Assembly: GCF_000213655.1 (NCBI RefSeq) | Contig: NC_015554.1 | Span: 310,001-374,000, forward strand | From: Alteromonas naphthalenivorans | Lineage (GTDB): Bacteria > Pseudomonadota > Gammaproteobacteria > Enterobacterales > Alteromonadaceae | DNA length: 64,000 nucleotides | Direction of reading: 5' to 3' | Shown here: positions 1-8,060 of the stretch, one piece after another | How positions within the stretch are numbered: position 1 is the first letter of the stretch | Layout of the letters: every line of letters starts with the position of its first letter | Notes under the pieces: model-generated | The model's database searches: none | What the model saw: only the letters and a program-made list of their open reading frames with translations | Told to the model about the DNA's origin: nothing | Program-made: the position numbers and the translations under genes

Positions 1-15
1 ACATGGTAACGCGGC

Positions 16-600
16 ATGACTGAATCTGAGAGCGATATTGCAGCCACTATTGTGAAAGGAATTTTAGCGGGAGATGCTGCCGCTGAATTACAAATGATAG
101 AGCGTTATAAAAGGGGGTTACGCTTTGTGCTTAGGCGAAAATGTCACGACCCTGATTTGGCTGAAGATATTAGCCAAGAAACGTGGCGCATTGTCATTGA
201 ACGTATTAGGAATAATGAACTACGAGATGCCACAAAGTTGTCAGCGTTTATTCTTCAGACGGCGAAAAATCAGCTACTGATGCATTTTAGAAAAAGTGAC
301 GTTAAGCGCCAACAAACGGGTATGGGGGAAGCGTTGGAGTCTGAGTATTCCGGCCCGTCAACACAATCGCCCGAGGATGCGCTAGAACGGCATAATTTGG
401 GCTTGCTTGTTCAAACGGTTATTAAAGAGTTGAATACACCGAGAGATAGAGAATTACTCCATCGTTACTATATACATGAACAAGATAAAAGTCTGATTTG
501 TAATGAACTAAGTGTTAACGCTAAAAACTTCGACAATGTGCTATATCGCTGTAAACAGCGGTTTAAAACGCTGTGGTTAGCGGTAATGGAAGATAACTGA
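16..600 (+). CDS. ECF-type RNA polymerase sigma factor
   Basis: A 194-residue sigma-70 family protein of the extracytoplasmic-function type. Region 2 lies at about residues 25-95, with the acidic DPDLAEDISQETW stretch that contacts core polymerase and the -10 element. Region 4 lies at about 130-190 and looks degenerate: the usual EIA..L helix-turn-helix is replaced by SLICNELSVNAKNFDNVLYRCK. It is the first gene of a + strand run (anti-sigma-like protein, two lipoproteins, protease, membrane protein), so it probably drives those genes and itself. Its promoter lies before the window. The sigma assignment is firm; the target genes are inferred from position. Confidence 0.88.
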   Translation: MTESESDIAATIVKGILAGDAAAELQMIERYKRGLRFVLRRKCHDPDLAEDISQETWRIVIERIRNNELRDATKLSAFILQTAKNQLLMHFRKSDVKRQQTGMGEALESEYSGPSTQSPEDALERHNLGLLVQTVIKELNTPRDRELLHRYYIHEQDKSLICNELSVNAKNFDNVLYRCKQRFKTLWLAVMEDN

Positions 601-601
601 T

Positions 602-727
602 ATGAATTTCACTGAGAGGTTTGGCCTAGTTAGTGCACAAGAAGTTAGTACGCAAGAGCATAGGCATTTCACAAACAATAGACCCAGAGTATTCATGGTT
701 AGGAGTTTGCGTAGTGAAGCAAGATGA
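602..727 (+). other. 41-codon ORF bridging sigma and anti-sigma genes
   Basis: An ATG one base after the sigma stop opens a 41-codon frame that ends inside the next gene, overlapping its proposed GTG start (714) by 14 bases. A GGAAG sequence about 588-592 is suitably placed as a ribosome binding site. The peptide resembles nothing I know and has no membrane segment. It could be a translational-coupling leader that carries ribosomes to the anti-sigma start, or chance. Confidence 0.2.
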
Positions 728-1340
728 AAGAATAGAACGGTATGTGCTAGGTAGAATGACACCGAGTGAAGAAGCGGAGTTTGAAGCTTATTTTTTGTCT
801 AACCAAGCGTGTTTAGATCAACTAGAGCTTACAGAGCGTTTGTACAAGGGAATGCAAGCAAACAGCGTAAATAAGATAACGCCTATTCAAAGCAAACCTC
901 GCGTGTGGAAACAGCCAATTCCGCTTTGGGCAGCCGCCGCTGCATTGATACTCGTTTTATTAATGCCAACGCCGTTCAATACCTCTGAGCGCTTAGCACC
1001 AAATTCCGATTTAAATGTTTATCGCTTGGAAATGTCGAATGTTCGAGCTTCAGAATTTGATGCGGTTAAGGTGACTCAATCGGACAGCCAGCTCGTGTTT
1101 GCAATTTACGTTGATACTGAAATACCTGAATTTGATTATCCCAAATATGGGTTCACGTTAACCAATCAAAAAGGAGAGCAAGTGTTCACGACAAGCGCTT
1201 TACATTTAACTTCTACAAGCGAAATTTTCATAAACATGGGATTACAGCACTTTGAATCAGGAGTATACGATTTTGAAGTGTCGGGTTACAACAATACAAC
1301 AAGAACACCACTACACAGTGGGTTAATACAATTTAATTAG
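714..1340 (+). CDS. Putative membrane anti-sigma factor
   Basis: A 208-residue protein. The N-terminal part begins VKQDERIERYVLGRMTPSEE, typical of cytoplasmic anti-sigma domains; no HxxxCxxC zinc motif is present. One membrane helix (IPLWAAAAALILVLLM, about residues 78-93) is followed by a periplasmic beta-rich tail of about 115 residues. I start it at GTG 714 because AGGAG at 701-705 lies eight bases upstream; the same frame is open back to GTG 633, but the extra 27 residues do not look conserved. Position after an ECF sigma gene and the topology suggest it holds that sigma factor at the membrane. Function is inferred. Confidence 0.65.
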   Translation: MKQDERIERYVLGRMTPSEEAEFEAYFLSNQACLDQLELTERLYKGMQANSVNKITPIQSKPRVWKQPIPLWAAAAALILVLLMPTPFNTSERLAPNSDLNVYRLEMSNVRASEFDAVKVTQSDSQLVFAIYVDTEIPEFDYPKYGFTLTNQKGEQVFTTSALHLTSTSEIFINMGLQHFESGVYDFEVSGYNNTTRTPLHSGLIQFN

Positions 1341-1363
1341 TCAACAACTAGGAGCGGACCCTA

Positions 1364-2038
1364 ATGACTTTATTCAATAAAATGGTATCAACCGTAGGAC
1401 TAACATTATTACTTTTAACATTACTTGGCTGTTCACATGAAAATAAAAAGTGCGAAGATGACGATGCAGAGTGCATGCTATCGAAAGTTACAGATAGCTA
1501 TGAGGTCGAATTTTTAGGCGATGATAAAACTACACCTGAGGCGGATAGCGTCTCCCAATCACAACGAAAAAGCTCGTTTGGAGCTTTAGTTCTCAATAAA
1601 AATAGTAGTGCTTTAGCGCTCGAAGATGCTTGTAGTTTCGAGTCAGAGAGACACAATACTCCTAGACCCAAAATCAGTATAGGATTTACAGACGCTAATG
1701 GAATTGACAAAGATAGCATTGATGACATCAGCTATAACGGAAATTGCTATCAGGTTTATGAAACGGATAATTTCACGGTTCTTTATATACCGACATTAGA
1801 TAACCCGAAACACCAACAAAATAATAGTCAATTTGTGGTAGACCATCCCCATTCTATGCAGATATACGTTTATCACGGTGATAAAAATTCAATGACTTAC
1901 CGTGTCTTTCACAGAGATAAGCAATTTAGTAACAACGGAGCCCATAATCACGATGGCGATGGTTCACACTCGCATGATAAAGGAAAAAATCAAGTTATGA
2001 AGCACAATACTACCCATGGTGGTGGTATAGGTACATAG
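1364..2038 (+). CDS. Small lipoprotein with histidine-rich tail
   Basis: A 224-residue protein with a lipoprotein signal: hydrophobic helix at 9-21 ending in LLGC, with Cys23 as the lipidated residue. AGGAG sits just ahead of the ATG. The mature protein is acidic at first and ends in a His/Asp/Gly-rich tail (about 190-224, including NNGAHNHDGDGSHSHD), which could bind metal ions such as zinc, nickel or copper. No family recognised. It follows the anti-sigma gene by 23 bases and is probably cotranscribed. Likely an envelope lipoprotein; metal binding is a guess from composition. Confidence 0.7.
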   Translation: MTLFNKMVSTVGLTLLLLTLLGCSHENKKCEDDDAECMLSKVTDSYEVEFLGDDKTTPEADSVSQSQRKSSFGALVLNKNSSALALEDACSFESERHNTPRPKISIGFTDANGIDKDSIDDISYNGNCYQVYETDNFTVLYIPTLDNPKHQQNNSQFVVDHPHSMQIYVYHGDKNSMTYRVFHRDKQFSNNGAHNHDGDGSHSHDKGKNQVMKHNTTHGGGIGT

Positions 2039-2085
2039 GTACTGCAACCGCGGATTAGCTAGCTGTATTCTTACTTTGTAGTTGC

Positions 2086-2130
2086 GCTGGGCTAGAAGTT
2101 AAGCCTAGCTCAGCTAAATCCTCTTTTTAT
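2086..2130 (+). terminator. Possible terminator or attenuator
   Basis: Arms GCTGGGCTAG (2086-2095) and CTAGCTCAGC (2105-2114) pair with one G-T wobble, followed by a short T-run. It would separate the sigma/anti-sigma/small lipoprotein genes from the large lipoprotein, or reduce readthrough. The rest of 2039-2247 shows no gene. Confidence 0.45.
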
Positions 2131-2247
2131 TATCCCGTCATTTGTATTGTCTCTCCCCTAAAAAATAAAAGTATTATTTAGGTGAGAGAATCATCAACGT
2201 GTATGCACTGCTCCTATATACCAATAAAAATGGATTGTGAGGGCAAC

Positions 2248-4425
2248 ATGAACGTGATGAATACTAATTACCATGCCAAATTTGGCAAGTCGCTTTTCGG
2301 TAAGTCATTGAACCGACATAAAACCGCTAGTCGATTATCCTCAATGTGTATTTTGGCAAGCTCGCTGTTTGGCTGTACTACCTTTCCTTATGTTGAAGAT
2401 CCTCGCCCCGAATACACAAGATCGTGCACAATGTGTGAGTCAAGCGAAGTAGAGCTTCAGCGGGCAATGGCTTACGTCGATTACACTTACGACGGCTACC
2501 GCAGAAAGCTTTTAGAAGATGCAAGGCAAAGCCAAGATTTAAGCCAAGGCCTGATTGCCCTTGGCACAGTAACATTGGGTTTAGCAGCTTTCGAGGCCAA
2601 TATTGATACGTTCAAAGCGGCGGGGTTGCTCGGAGGGGGCGCCTATCATTTAGGAACGGCAAATGAAAATGTTGGCAGGCGTGCACAGTATATTGCTGGT
2701 ATGCGGGCAATGGTATGCATAAAAGATATTGTTAGCCCTATGGTGGGAATTACTAGCAATTATCAGCATATTCAAAACAATGCCGAACGGCTTCGTAGCG
2801 CAATGGACGAGTACGCCATAGCGGCTGGAGACTTGACCAACGCCGTGAACCAACTCTTCCTTTATGATGATTCCACCAAGAGCTTAAAAGCGGCAGCGCA
2901 GGCCCAGTTAAAGGTGATAGACAGCGACAGAGAGCGGGCCGCACAGTTACTTCAAAGCACCAACACCTTGCTTGCAAAGTCTTCCACGATTGGGCCTAGA
3001 GTATTTGCGCAAGTGGATAGCATTCGTGTGGCCGTCGATGAAGCCTTAACGTCAACATTAGCGAGTACAGATAGTATCGGTTCGCAAATAGCTGCATTGA
3101 GTGATTACGCACAATATTTTACGCCTGGGCTAGACTTCGCTCAAATATTACAAACAACCTTAGCGAGTACGGGCAGTTCCGGTACTGGTATCGATGGTAT
3201 TTTAGCGCAGTCGTTGAATAATCTTGCAGAAAAACCAAAAGAGAACGCTGAGAACGTTAAAGATGCAATTAAACGCGTTCACCAAGAAATGATTTCTAAC
3301 ATCAGTATTGCCATGGGAGAGATGCAAGCGAAGCGTCAAATTATGTTGGCAAGAGCCAGCGAATTAAATGGTTTATTGGCGATGCCACTCAACTTAAATG
3401 AAGCTACGTTTAAATCTTGTGGTGCCCTTACTGATAATATTACTACCCAGCTAAAACTCGATCATTCCTCTTTAGCATTTACACAGGGCGTAATTCAAAC
3501 GGCAATCGTTGAAGTATCTGGTGGAACTAAGCCTTATTCCGCACAGTTAACTAGAACGCCTAACTCATCGGTAAACGTCTCGACGGTGGCAGGAGGATCT
3601 GGAGTTATCGTTACGCTTACAGGCGAAGCAAAAGCGGGTGAAGCTTTTACGATTAAAGTGAAAGATAGCAGCACTCAGCACGCCATTATTAACGTATCGA
3701 TTAAAGAGCCAGTTAAAAAAACTGAAAGTGATGCTGCGAAAGAGAACGTTAAAGAGGCATCACAAGCAGCGTTGAAAAACTGCGAAAATAGTAAAACCAA
3801 TACATGGAATGAAACCTTCGGTGTTATTGGCTACCCGGTAATGGGAACACATGCGAATGGTATTGTTTTGGAAAACCCAGCCTTACTAGGAAGTACCATT
3901 TCAGGAGAACTGGCGCTTGTTGGGTCGTTCTCTATCCCTTCAGAAACGAAAAATATAGAGGCGATTAAGAAGATCTTACTTGAGAAGCTTACCTCAGACC
4001 CCTTACTCAAAAAGCTTAATTGCAAAAACATTACCAGCAACGATTATCTTACGCCTCACCCCAGTTTAAACAATGCCTTAAGTTCAACATCTGATGTTTG
4101 CGAAGCCGATGACGATGTAGGAAGGCTGAAATGTGCATTACGCACGCCAATGGAAGCTGGAGATTGCGGTGACGATTTTACGTTAGCCTATTCTGATTTT
4201 AGTGAAGGTGTATTAACCGTAACACTACGTGACCTAGATTCAATCTGTCCAACACTTTATGTAGATAAAGTAGAGGATTTAGCCGCTCAAGCAAAAGTGA
4301 CGATTAACAAATCACTTCAGTGGTTTACAGGGGGAAATACATTAAGATACAGCGATTTGAAGTTCAGTAATCATGAGGAAATAAAAGCCAAGATTGAAAG
4401 TTTACAAGAGGGGAAAGTGCAATGA
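2248..4425 (+). CDS. Large lipoprotein, coiled-coil plus Ig-like region
   Basis: A 725-residue protein. I start it at ATG 2248, which has GAGGG just upstream; the frame is open from GTG 2182. The N-terminus has a basic stretch, a hydrophobic segment MCILASSLFGC, and lipobox Cys43. Residues about 120-400 are rich in Ala, Gln and Ser with long heptad-like helices. A beta-rich segment at about 410-500 (VEVSGGTKPYSAQL...) resembles bacterial Ig-like/cadherin folds. The C-terminal third contains several cysteines. Its stop overlaps the ATG of the protease gene (ATGA, 4422-4425), so the two are translationally coupled. No known family recognised; a periplasm- or outer membrane-anchored structural protein is likely. 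Confidence 0.72.
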   Translation: MNVMNTNYHAKFGKSLFGKSLNRHKTASRLSSMCILASSLFGCTTFPYVEDPRPEYTRSCTMCESSEVELQRAMAYVDYTYDGYRRKLLEDARQSQDLSQGLIALGTVTLGLAAFEANIDTFKAAGLLGGGAYHLGTANENVGRRAQYIAGMRAMVCIKDIVSPMVGITSNYQHIQNNAERLRSAMDEYAIAAGDLTNAVNQLFLYDDSTKSLKAAAQAQLKVIDSDRERAAQLLQSTNTLLAKSSTIGPRVFAQVDSIRVAVDEALTSTLASTDSIGSQIAALSDYAQYFTPGLDFAQILQTTLASTGSSGTGIDGILAQSLNNLAEKPKENAENVKDAIKRVHQEMISNISIAMGEMQAKRQIMLARASELNGLLAMPLNLNEATFKSCGALTDNITTQLKLDHSSLAFTQGVIQTAIVEVSGGTKPYSAQLTRTPNSSVNVSTVAGGSGVIVTLTGEAKAGEAFTIKVKDSSTQHAIINVSIKEPVKKTESDAAKENVKEASQAALKNCENSKTNTWNETFGVIGYPVMGTHANGIVLENPALLGSTISGELALVGSFSIPSETKNIEAIKKILLEKLTSDPLLKKLNCKNITSNDYLTPHPSLNNALSSTSDVCEADDDVGRLKCALRTPMEAGDCGDDFTLAYSDFSEGVLTVTLRDLDSICPTLYVDKVEDLAAQAKVTINKSLQWFTGGNTLRYSDLKFSNHEEIKAKIESLQEGKVQ

Positions 4426-5111
4426 GCTATATAAAGGCTATCGATACTGCAAAGAAATCAAAGTACGACCAAGGCAGTGCGGTCGCATTAATACGCCGTA
4501 TCCGAAAAAATTCACCCGTTGAGCACTATCTTGTAAGTTGTTTTCATCTATTTGGATTATTAGCGACAAACGTAAAGCAGCCTTGTCAGCAGGCCACCAT
4601 AAAGCATGGCGGAAACGTTATTGCGCACTATAACGATATTTGCGGAGGTATAGCCCCGCTAGGTACTGATACATGGAGCTTCGATGTGGCGTTTGCCAAA
4701 GTAGAGCCAAAGAACCTCGATCTTGCACGCAAGGCTATTCCCGGTCCAGTACCAACAAAAATACTGTATTACATGGATGAATTACCAAAGACCGCCATCA
4801 TGCACAGTCCGCGTGGCAAAGTCACTCTATCCAATGTATGTGCTAAAAGAGGTAATCAACAAATTGTTACCTATGGGCCTGAACTTAGCCGTCTGCAGGC
4901 AGTTCATCGCCTTATTGCAAGCTACGATGGAGAGACCATGGCTGGTGATAGTGGTTCACCTGTTCTTAGCGATGATGGAGAAATACTATTGGGCATGCAT
5001 GTCGCTGGGAATGGGAGTAAGGGCTATATGCTTCCTGCTGTTGATTTTATTCAAAATGCCAACCGGTTTATTCCTAAATTTAAAAACGATATTTTATCTT
5101 TAGATTTGTGA
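4422..5111 (+). CDS. Trypsin-like serine protease (S1-type), no signal peptide
   Basis: A 229-residue protein with a chymotrypsin-type triad readable by eye: His42 in YLVSCFHLFG (position of the usual TAAHC), Asp88 in FDVAFAKV (usual DIALLKL) and Ser177 in AGDSGSPVL. The following LLGMHVAG strand is also typical. There is no N-terminal hydrophobic segment, so the protein looks cytoplasmic, which is unusual for this family unless it acts on an internal target or is a conflict-system effector. Its start overlaps the lipoprotein stop; the membrane protein gene starts nine bases after it. Protease identity is fairly firm; substrate unknown. Confidence 0.8.
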   Translation: MSYIKAIDTAKKSKYDQGSAVALIRRIRKNSPVEHYLVSCFHLFGLLATNVKQPCQQATIKHGGNVIAHYNDICGGIAPLGTDTWSFDVAFAKVEPKNLDLARKAIPGPVPTKILYYMDELPKTAIMHSPRGKVTLSNVCAKRGNQQIVTYGPELSRLQAVHRLIASYDGETMAGDSGSPVLSDDGEILLGMHVAGNGSKGYMLPAVDFIQNANRFIPKFKNDILSLDL

Positions 5112-5119
5112 GGTGAGTT

Positions 5120-6241
5120 ATGGATTATCTTGATACCGCTATAGTGCTGACCTTAGTGATCATTACCGTTGCTGAGTTTTCAGCACTGACTACAGATAAG
5201 CTCATGTCTATGATTGGCTCTCGAACCCGTGGCTACGATTATTGGTGTGAATGTGTAGTTGAAGAAGTCCGGTTGTCTTTAATACATGATGTTAATTTTA
5301 CTGCAGCACAAAGCGCACATGTGCTAGAAAAGCTTAATACCTTAATGGCATATGAGCGTGAAAAAGCAAAGCCATATTTAAATAGGTCAGTATTGTTGAA
5401 TAATATTTTATCGTCAGCCAGTAAAGTATCAGCACCAAAAAAGGCTGATAAATTAGCGCAAGTATTACCCGATAGAATCGCAAAATGTGATCATAGTGCC
5501 ACAAGTCGATTTCGTTTGAGGACTGGCGTTAAAGTCGCATGTGTTGCCACCATTGTTGCCTTGGCATTAAATATCAGTAGCTTGTCATTGATAAATGAGC
5601 TTGAAAATACTGATGCCGAAGATATGACCCGTCTTCAAAGTCAAATTGAGAGTTTAAACACTAGGCTTGAGGCAGAGGACGACCCGACTAACGCAGGGGC
5701 GATTATGATTGAGTTAAGAAGTAGGTTAAATCAACGCTCTGATTTAGAGAGTAAAACATTTTCAGTTGGTCCCATAGCGCCAGGTATAAATCGAATCTCT
5801 ATTGAATGGATTTTTGGCTGCGTATTGACAGGATTGCTCGCTGGGTTAGGTGCGCCATTTTGGCGTCAACAATTAAGCAGGCTAATGACGCTGAAAGACC
5901 TTAAAGAGCAAGTTTCAGTAGATAAATCGGCGGGTCTTAATGACACCTCAGACGGCGACGCTTCACTCAATGAATCTGCAATCAAAGACTCCGCAATAAA
6001 TGTACCTTCCGGTGTAACCGGAAAATTCATTCCAACAAATATAAATTGGGATCCTTTAAGCAATCAAATTGACTTGGACGTCATTGCACAAGGGAAGCCA
6101 GAGCGCGTATACACGCCTGAAGAATTAGTGCATACATTACGTTTAAGATTGGCCCCTCAATATAATGCAAACCTTGCAGCGGTAAATATAAGACCAGAAT
6201 CACTAAAGAAATTGGCGCCCAGTTTTTTTTCCAGTAACTAA
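5120..6241 (+). CDS. Three-helix membrane protein of unknown function
   Basis: A 373-residue protein with membrane helices at about 5-22, 137-157 and 228-247, AGGTGAG upstream of the ATG, and a cytoplasmic-looking tail of about 125 residues. Residues 158-215 form a short coiled coil. The layout (helix 1 followed by SRTRGYDYW, helix 3 reading LLAGLGAPFW then QQLSRL) resembles, from memory, a widespread uncharacterised family with ...SLGAPFWFDLL... in the last helix. It is the last gene of the run and adjoins a soluble protease, so it may anchor or regulate that protease. No function assigned. Confidence 0.7.
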   Translation: MDYLDTAIVLTLVIITVAEFSALTTDKLMSMIGSRTRGYDYWCECVVEEVRLSLIHDVNFTAAQSAHVLEKLNTLMAYEREKAKPYLNRSVLLNNILSSASKVSAPKKADKLAQVLPDRIAKCDHSATSRFRLRTGVKVACVATIVALALNISSLSLINELENTDAEDMTRLQSQIESLNTRLEAEDDPTNAGAIMIELRSRLNQRSDLESKTFSVGPIAPGINRISIEWIFGCVLTGLLAGLGAPFWRQQLSRLMTLKDLKEQVSVDKSAGLNDTSDGDASLNESAIKDSAINVPSGVTGKFIPTNINWDPLSNQIDLDVIAQGKPERVYTPEELVHTLRLRLAPQYNANLAAVNIRPESLKKLAPSFFSSN

Positions 6242-6286
6242 AGTAAGTTTACGGCATAGGCTGCTTCATTTAATCATAACAGTTGC

Positions 6287-6347
6287 GCACCTTTGAAGTT
6301 CGCCTCTAATGTGTCTTGATGGCGAGTGGTGATTAATTCAAAGGTGC
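6287..6347. repeat. Inverted repeat after the 3TM gene
   Basis: Perfect 11-base arms GCACCTTTGAA (6287-6297) and TTCAAAGGTGC (6337-6347), with an inner CGCC/GGCG pair. It lies between the end of the + strand run and the convergent RidA gene. There is no U-run, so it is not a classical terminator, but could act as a bidirectional stop or be a small repeat element. Confidence 0.5.
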
Positions 6348-6374
6348 ATCGAAGCTTGGAACAAGCGCTATGGC

Positions 6375-6731
6375 CTATTCACACTTCTCAGCCGCGACTA
6401 CCGTTATTTCAACTAACAGCGCTTCACGAGCCATATCTGCGGTAACGCAAGCGCGAGCAGGGGCATGGCCTTCTGGTACCCAGTTATCCCATACGGCGTT
6501 CATCTCGGCGAAGTATTCCATGCTTTTAATGTAAATAGTGGCTGATAAAATATGCTCTCTATCGCTACCCGCTTGTGCTAGCAAGGTATCCACTTTATCT
6601 AGCATGGTTTGGGTTTGTTCGGTAATACCTTGGGTAGCATCTGCGCACACTTGGCCGCATAAATAGATGGTGCCGTTATGTTTTACTATACGGCTCATAC
6701 GCTGTTTTGTTTCTATTCGCTCTATGGTCAT
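6375..6731 (-). CDS. RidA family (YjgF/YER057c/UK114) protein
   Basis: A 118-residue protein of the usual RidA length. The C-terminal signature is present as [19 protein letters not shown], with the Arg that binds the carboxylate of imine/enamine substrates. RidA enzymes hydrolyse reactive 2-aminoacrylate-type intermediates in the cytosol; this branch differs from E. coli RidA enough that the substrate is uncertain. The ADP-ribosylglycohydrolase-like gene ends 41 bases upstream on the same strand, so they may be cotranscribed. Confidence 0.88.
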   Translation of the reverse strand: MTIERIETKQRMSRIVKHNGTIYLCGQVCADATQGITEQTQTMLDKVDTLLAQAGSDREHILSATIYIKSMEYFAEMNAVWDNWVPEGHAPARACVTADMAREALLVEITVVAAEKCE

Positions 6732-6772
6732 TGTTTGAGTGTCCGTGCTTTTAATCTTAACGTTTTAATGGT

Positions 6773-7855
6773 TTATTCTTCATATTTACAAGCTTGCTGA
6801 ATTTCATGCTCTAACGCTTCTGTATCAGTAAGTTGTTCAAACATGTCGCGAATTGGCGCGCCTTCAATCAAACCTACGAGTGTACCTAATACAAAACCAC
6901 GGTGCACGTTATCTCCTCCAACATTGGCGTTGGCTGTGAGTGCTTTTTTTCCATTTTCTACGTAGCGATAAGCAAAATACAGCACACTGGGCCATGCATC
7001 AGAAATGTAACATGCAGGAGAGAATTGACGGCCCACTATTTCGATATCGCTTTTATTCTTGGCAACCAGCTTTGCCAAAGACAGATGGTTCCCCCGTAGG
7101 GCAATATCTTCAAGTATGTCTTGAGGCGATTCGTCCGTGCGGTAGAGCAATCGATACAGCAGCTCGACATAATAATCACAAACTACACCTAGCGCGTCAC
7201 TGGGGTGCGTTAAATACAAATGGCTTCTGCACAGGTTTTGAATATCACTTAGGTCATCACCTTTGAGGGCGCAAGTGAGCGCTAAAGGCCCAATGGTAAC
7301 AAGGCCACCTATAGATGCCGTATCGTGAGTCACTGCGCCGCACTTATCGGCAGGTTTACCAGCTACGAGATTTGCAAAAAAGCCTCTATGATACGATTCC
7401 GCGTAGGTGTCTGGGTGAGCTGGCTTATCTGCGCACAGGAGTTTAATGTACTCATCTAAAAAAGCAGCTTGTTGATAGTGTGGTGCTGAAACGTTAAGTA
7501 GTACTCTTGCACAATGCGCATTCAGCGTATTTTCTCCGGCTTTCATGCCTTGATGATAATGCTGATTAGCGCCAGTCCAATATTGTCGTTTACCCTTTAA
7601 AATAACGTCGCCTACAATGTTTTTCTTTTCATGTTTAGACGCTTTGGACCGGCCCCCTTCGCTGGTGGAATGCAAAGACATAATAGAGGAGGGGTGAAAT
7701 GATGGTGCGTCTTCAAATTGCTGAATGCCGCCGGGGAAATCTTTTAAAATGTCCGCAGGGTTATAATACCAATGTACTGGCATTGCCAAAGCGTCAGCAA
7801 TAAATGCATTTTTAAGCGCCGCTATTGCCCGTGATTTATGTAATTCAGATGGCAC
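6773..7855 (-). CDS. ADP-ribosylglycohydrolase family protein
   Basis: A 360-residue all-helical protein of the ARH/DraG superfamily. The N-terminal motif reads IADALAMPVHWYY where classic members have GDALGAP.E, and the late motif reads NVGGDNVHRGFVLG where ARH enzymes have GGDTDT.A. Two of the metal-liganding aspartates are therefore changed. The DALAMPVHWYY subgroup is common in bacteria and fungi but, to my knowledge, its substrate is not settled. It likely forms a unit with the downstream RidA gene. Confidence 0.8.
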   Translation of the reverse strand: MPSELHKSRAIAALKNAFIADALAMPVHWYYNPADILKDFPGGIQQFEDAPSFHPSSIMSLHSTSEGGRSKASKHEKKNIVGDVILKGKRQYWTGANQHYHQGMKAGENTLNAHCARVLLNVSAPHYQQAAFLDEYIKLLCADKPAHPDTYAESYHRGFFANLVAGKPADKCGAVTHDTASIGGLVTIGPLALTCALKGDDLSDIQNLCRSHLYLTHPSDALGVVCDYYVELLYRLLYRTDESPQDILEDIALRGNHLSLAKLVAKNKSDIEIVGRQFSPACYISDAWPSVLYFAYRYVENGKKALTANANVGGDNVHRGFVLGTLVGLIEGAPIRDMFEQLTDTEALEHEIQQACKYEE

Positions 7856-8060
7856 TGAGTCTTCCCCTTAATAGCTAATATACCTATCGGTTTCAATATA
7901 AAATCGATGAGCAAAAAACATTGAATGATCTAAGGGCTTTGTACGTATTCTGCGTGAATATTGATCGCAGCGTAACGATTGCAAAAGCCATTTGCTAAAA
8001 AGTGGCAGCCTCATTACTATTCGTTGTTTTGGTTTGAGTTTGAAATTGAAGGGTAAGAAT

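Noticed and set aside
577-762. Minus-strand ORF across the sigma/anti-sigma junction
   Set aside because: Lies opposite the sigma end and anti-sigma start; no ribosome site and no meaningful composition.
6275-6350. Integron attC site at the inverted repeat
   Set aside because: No RYYYAAC/GTTRRRY core sites or integron gene cassettes nearby.
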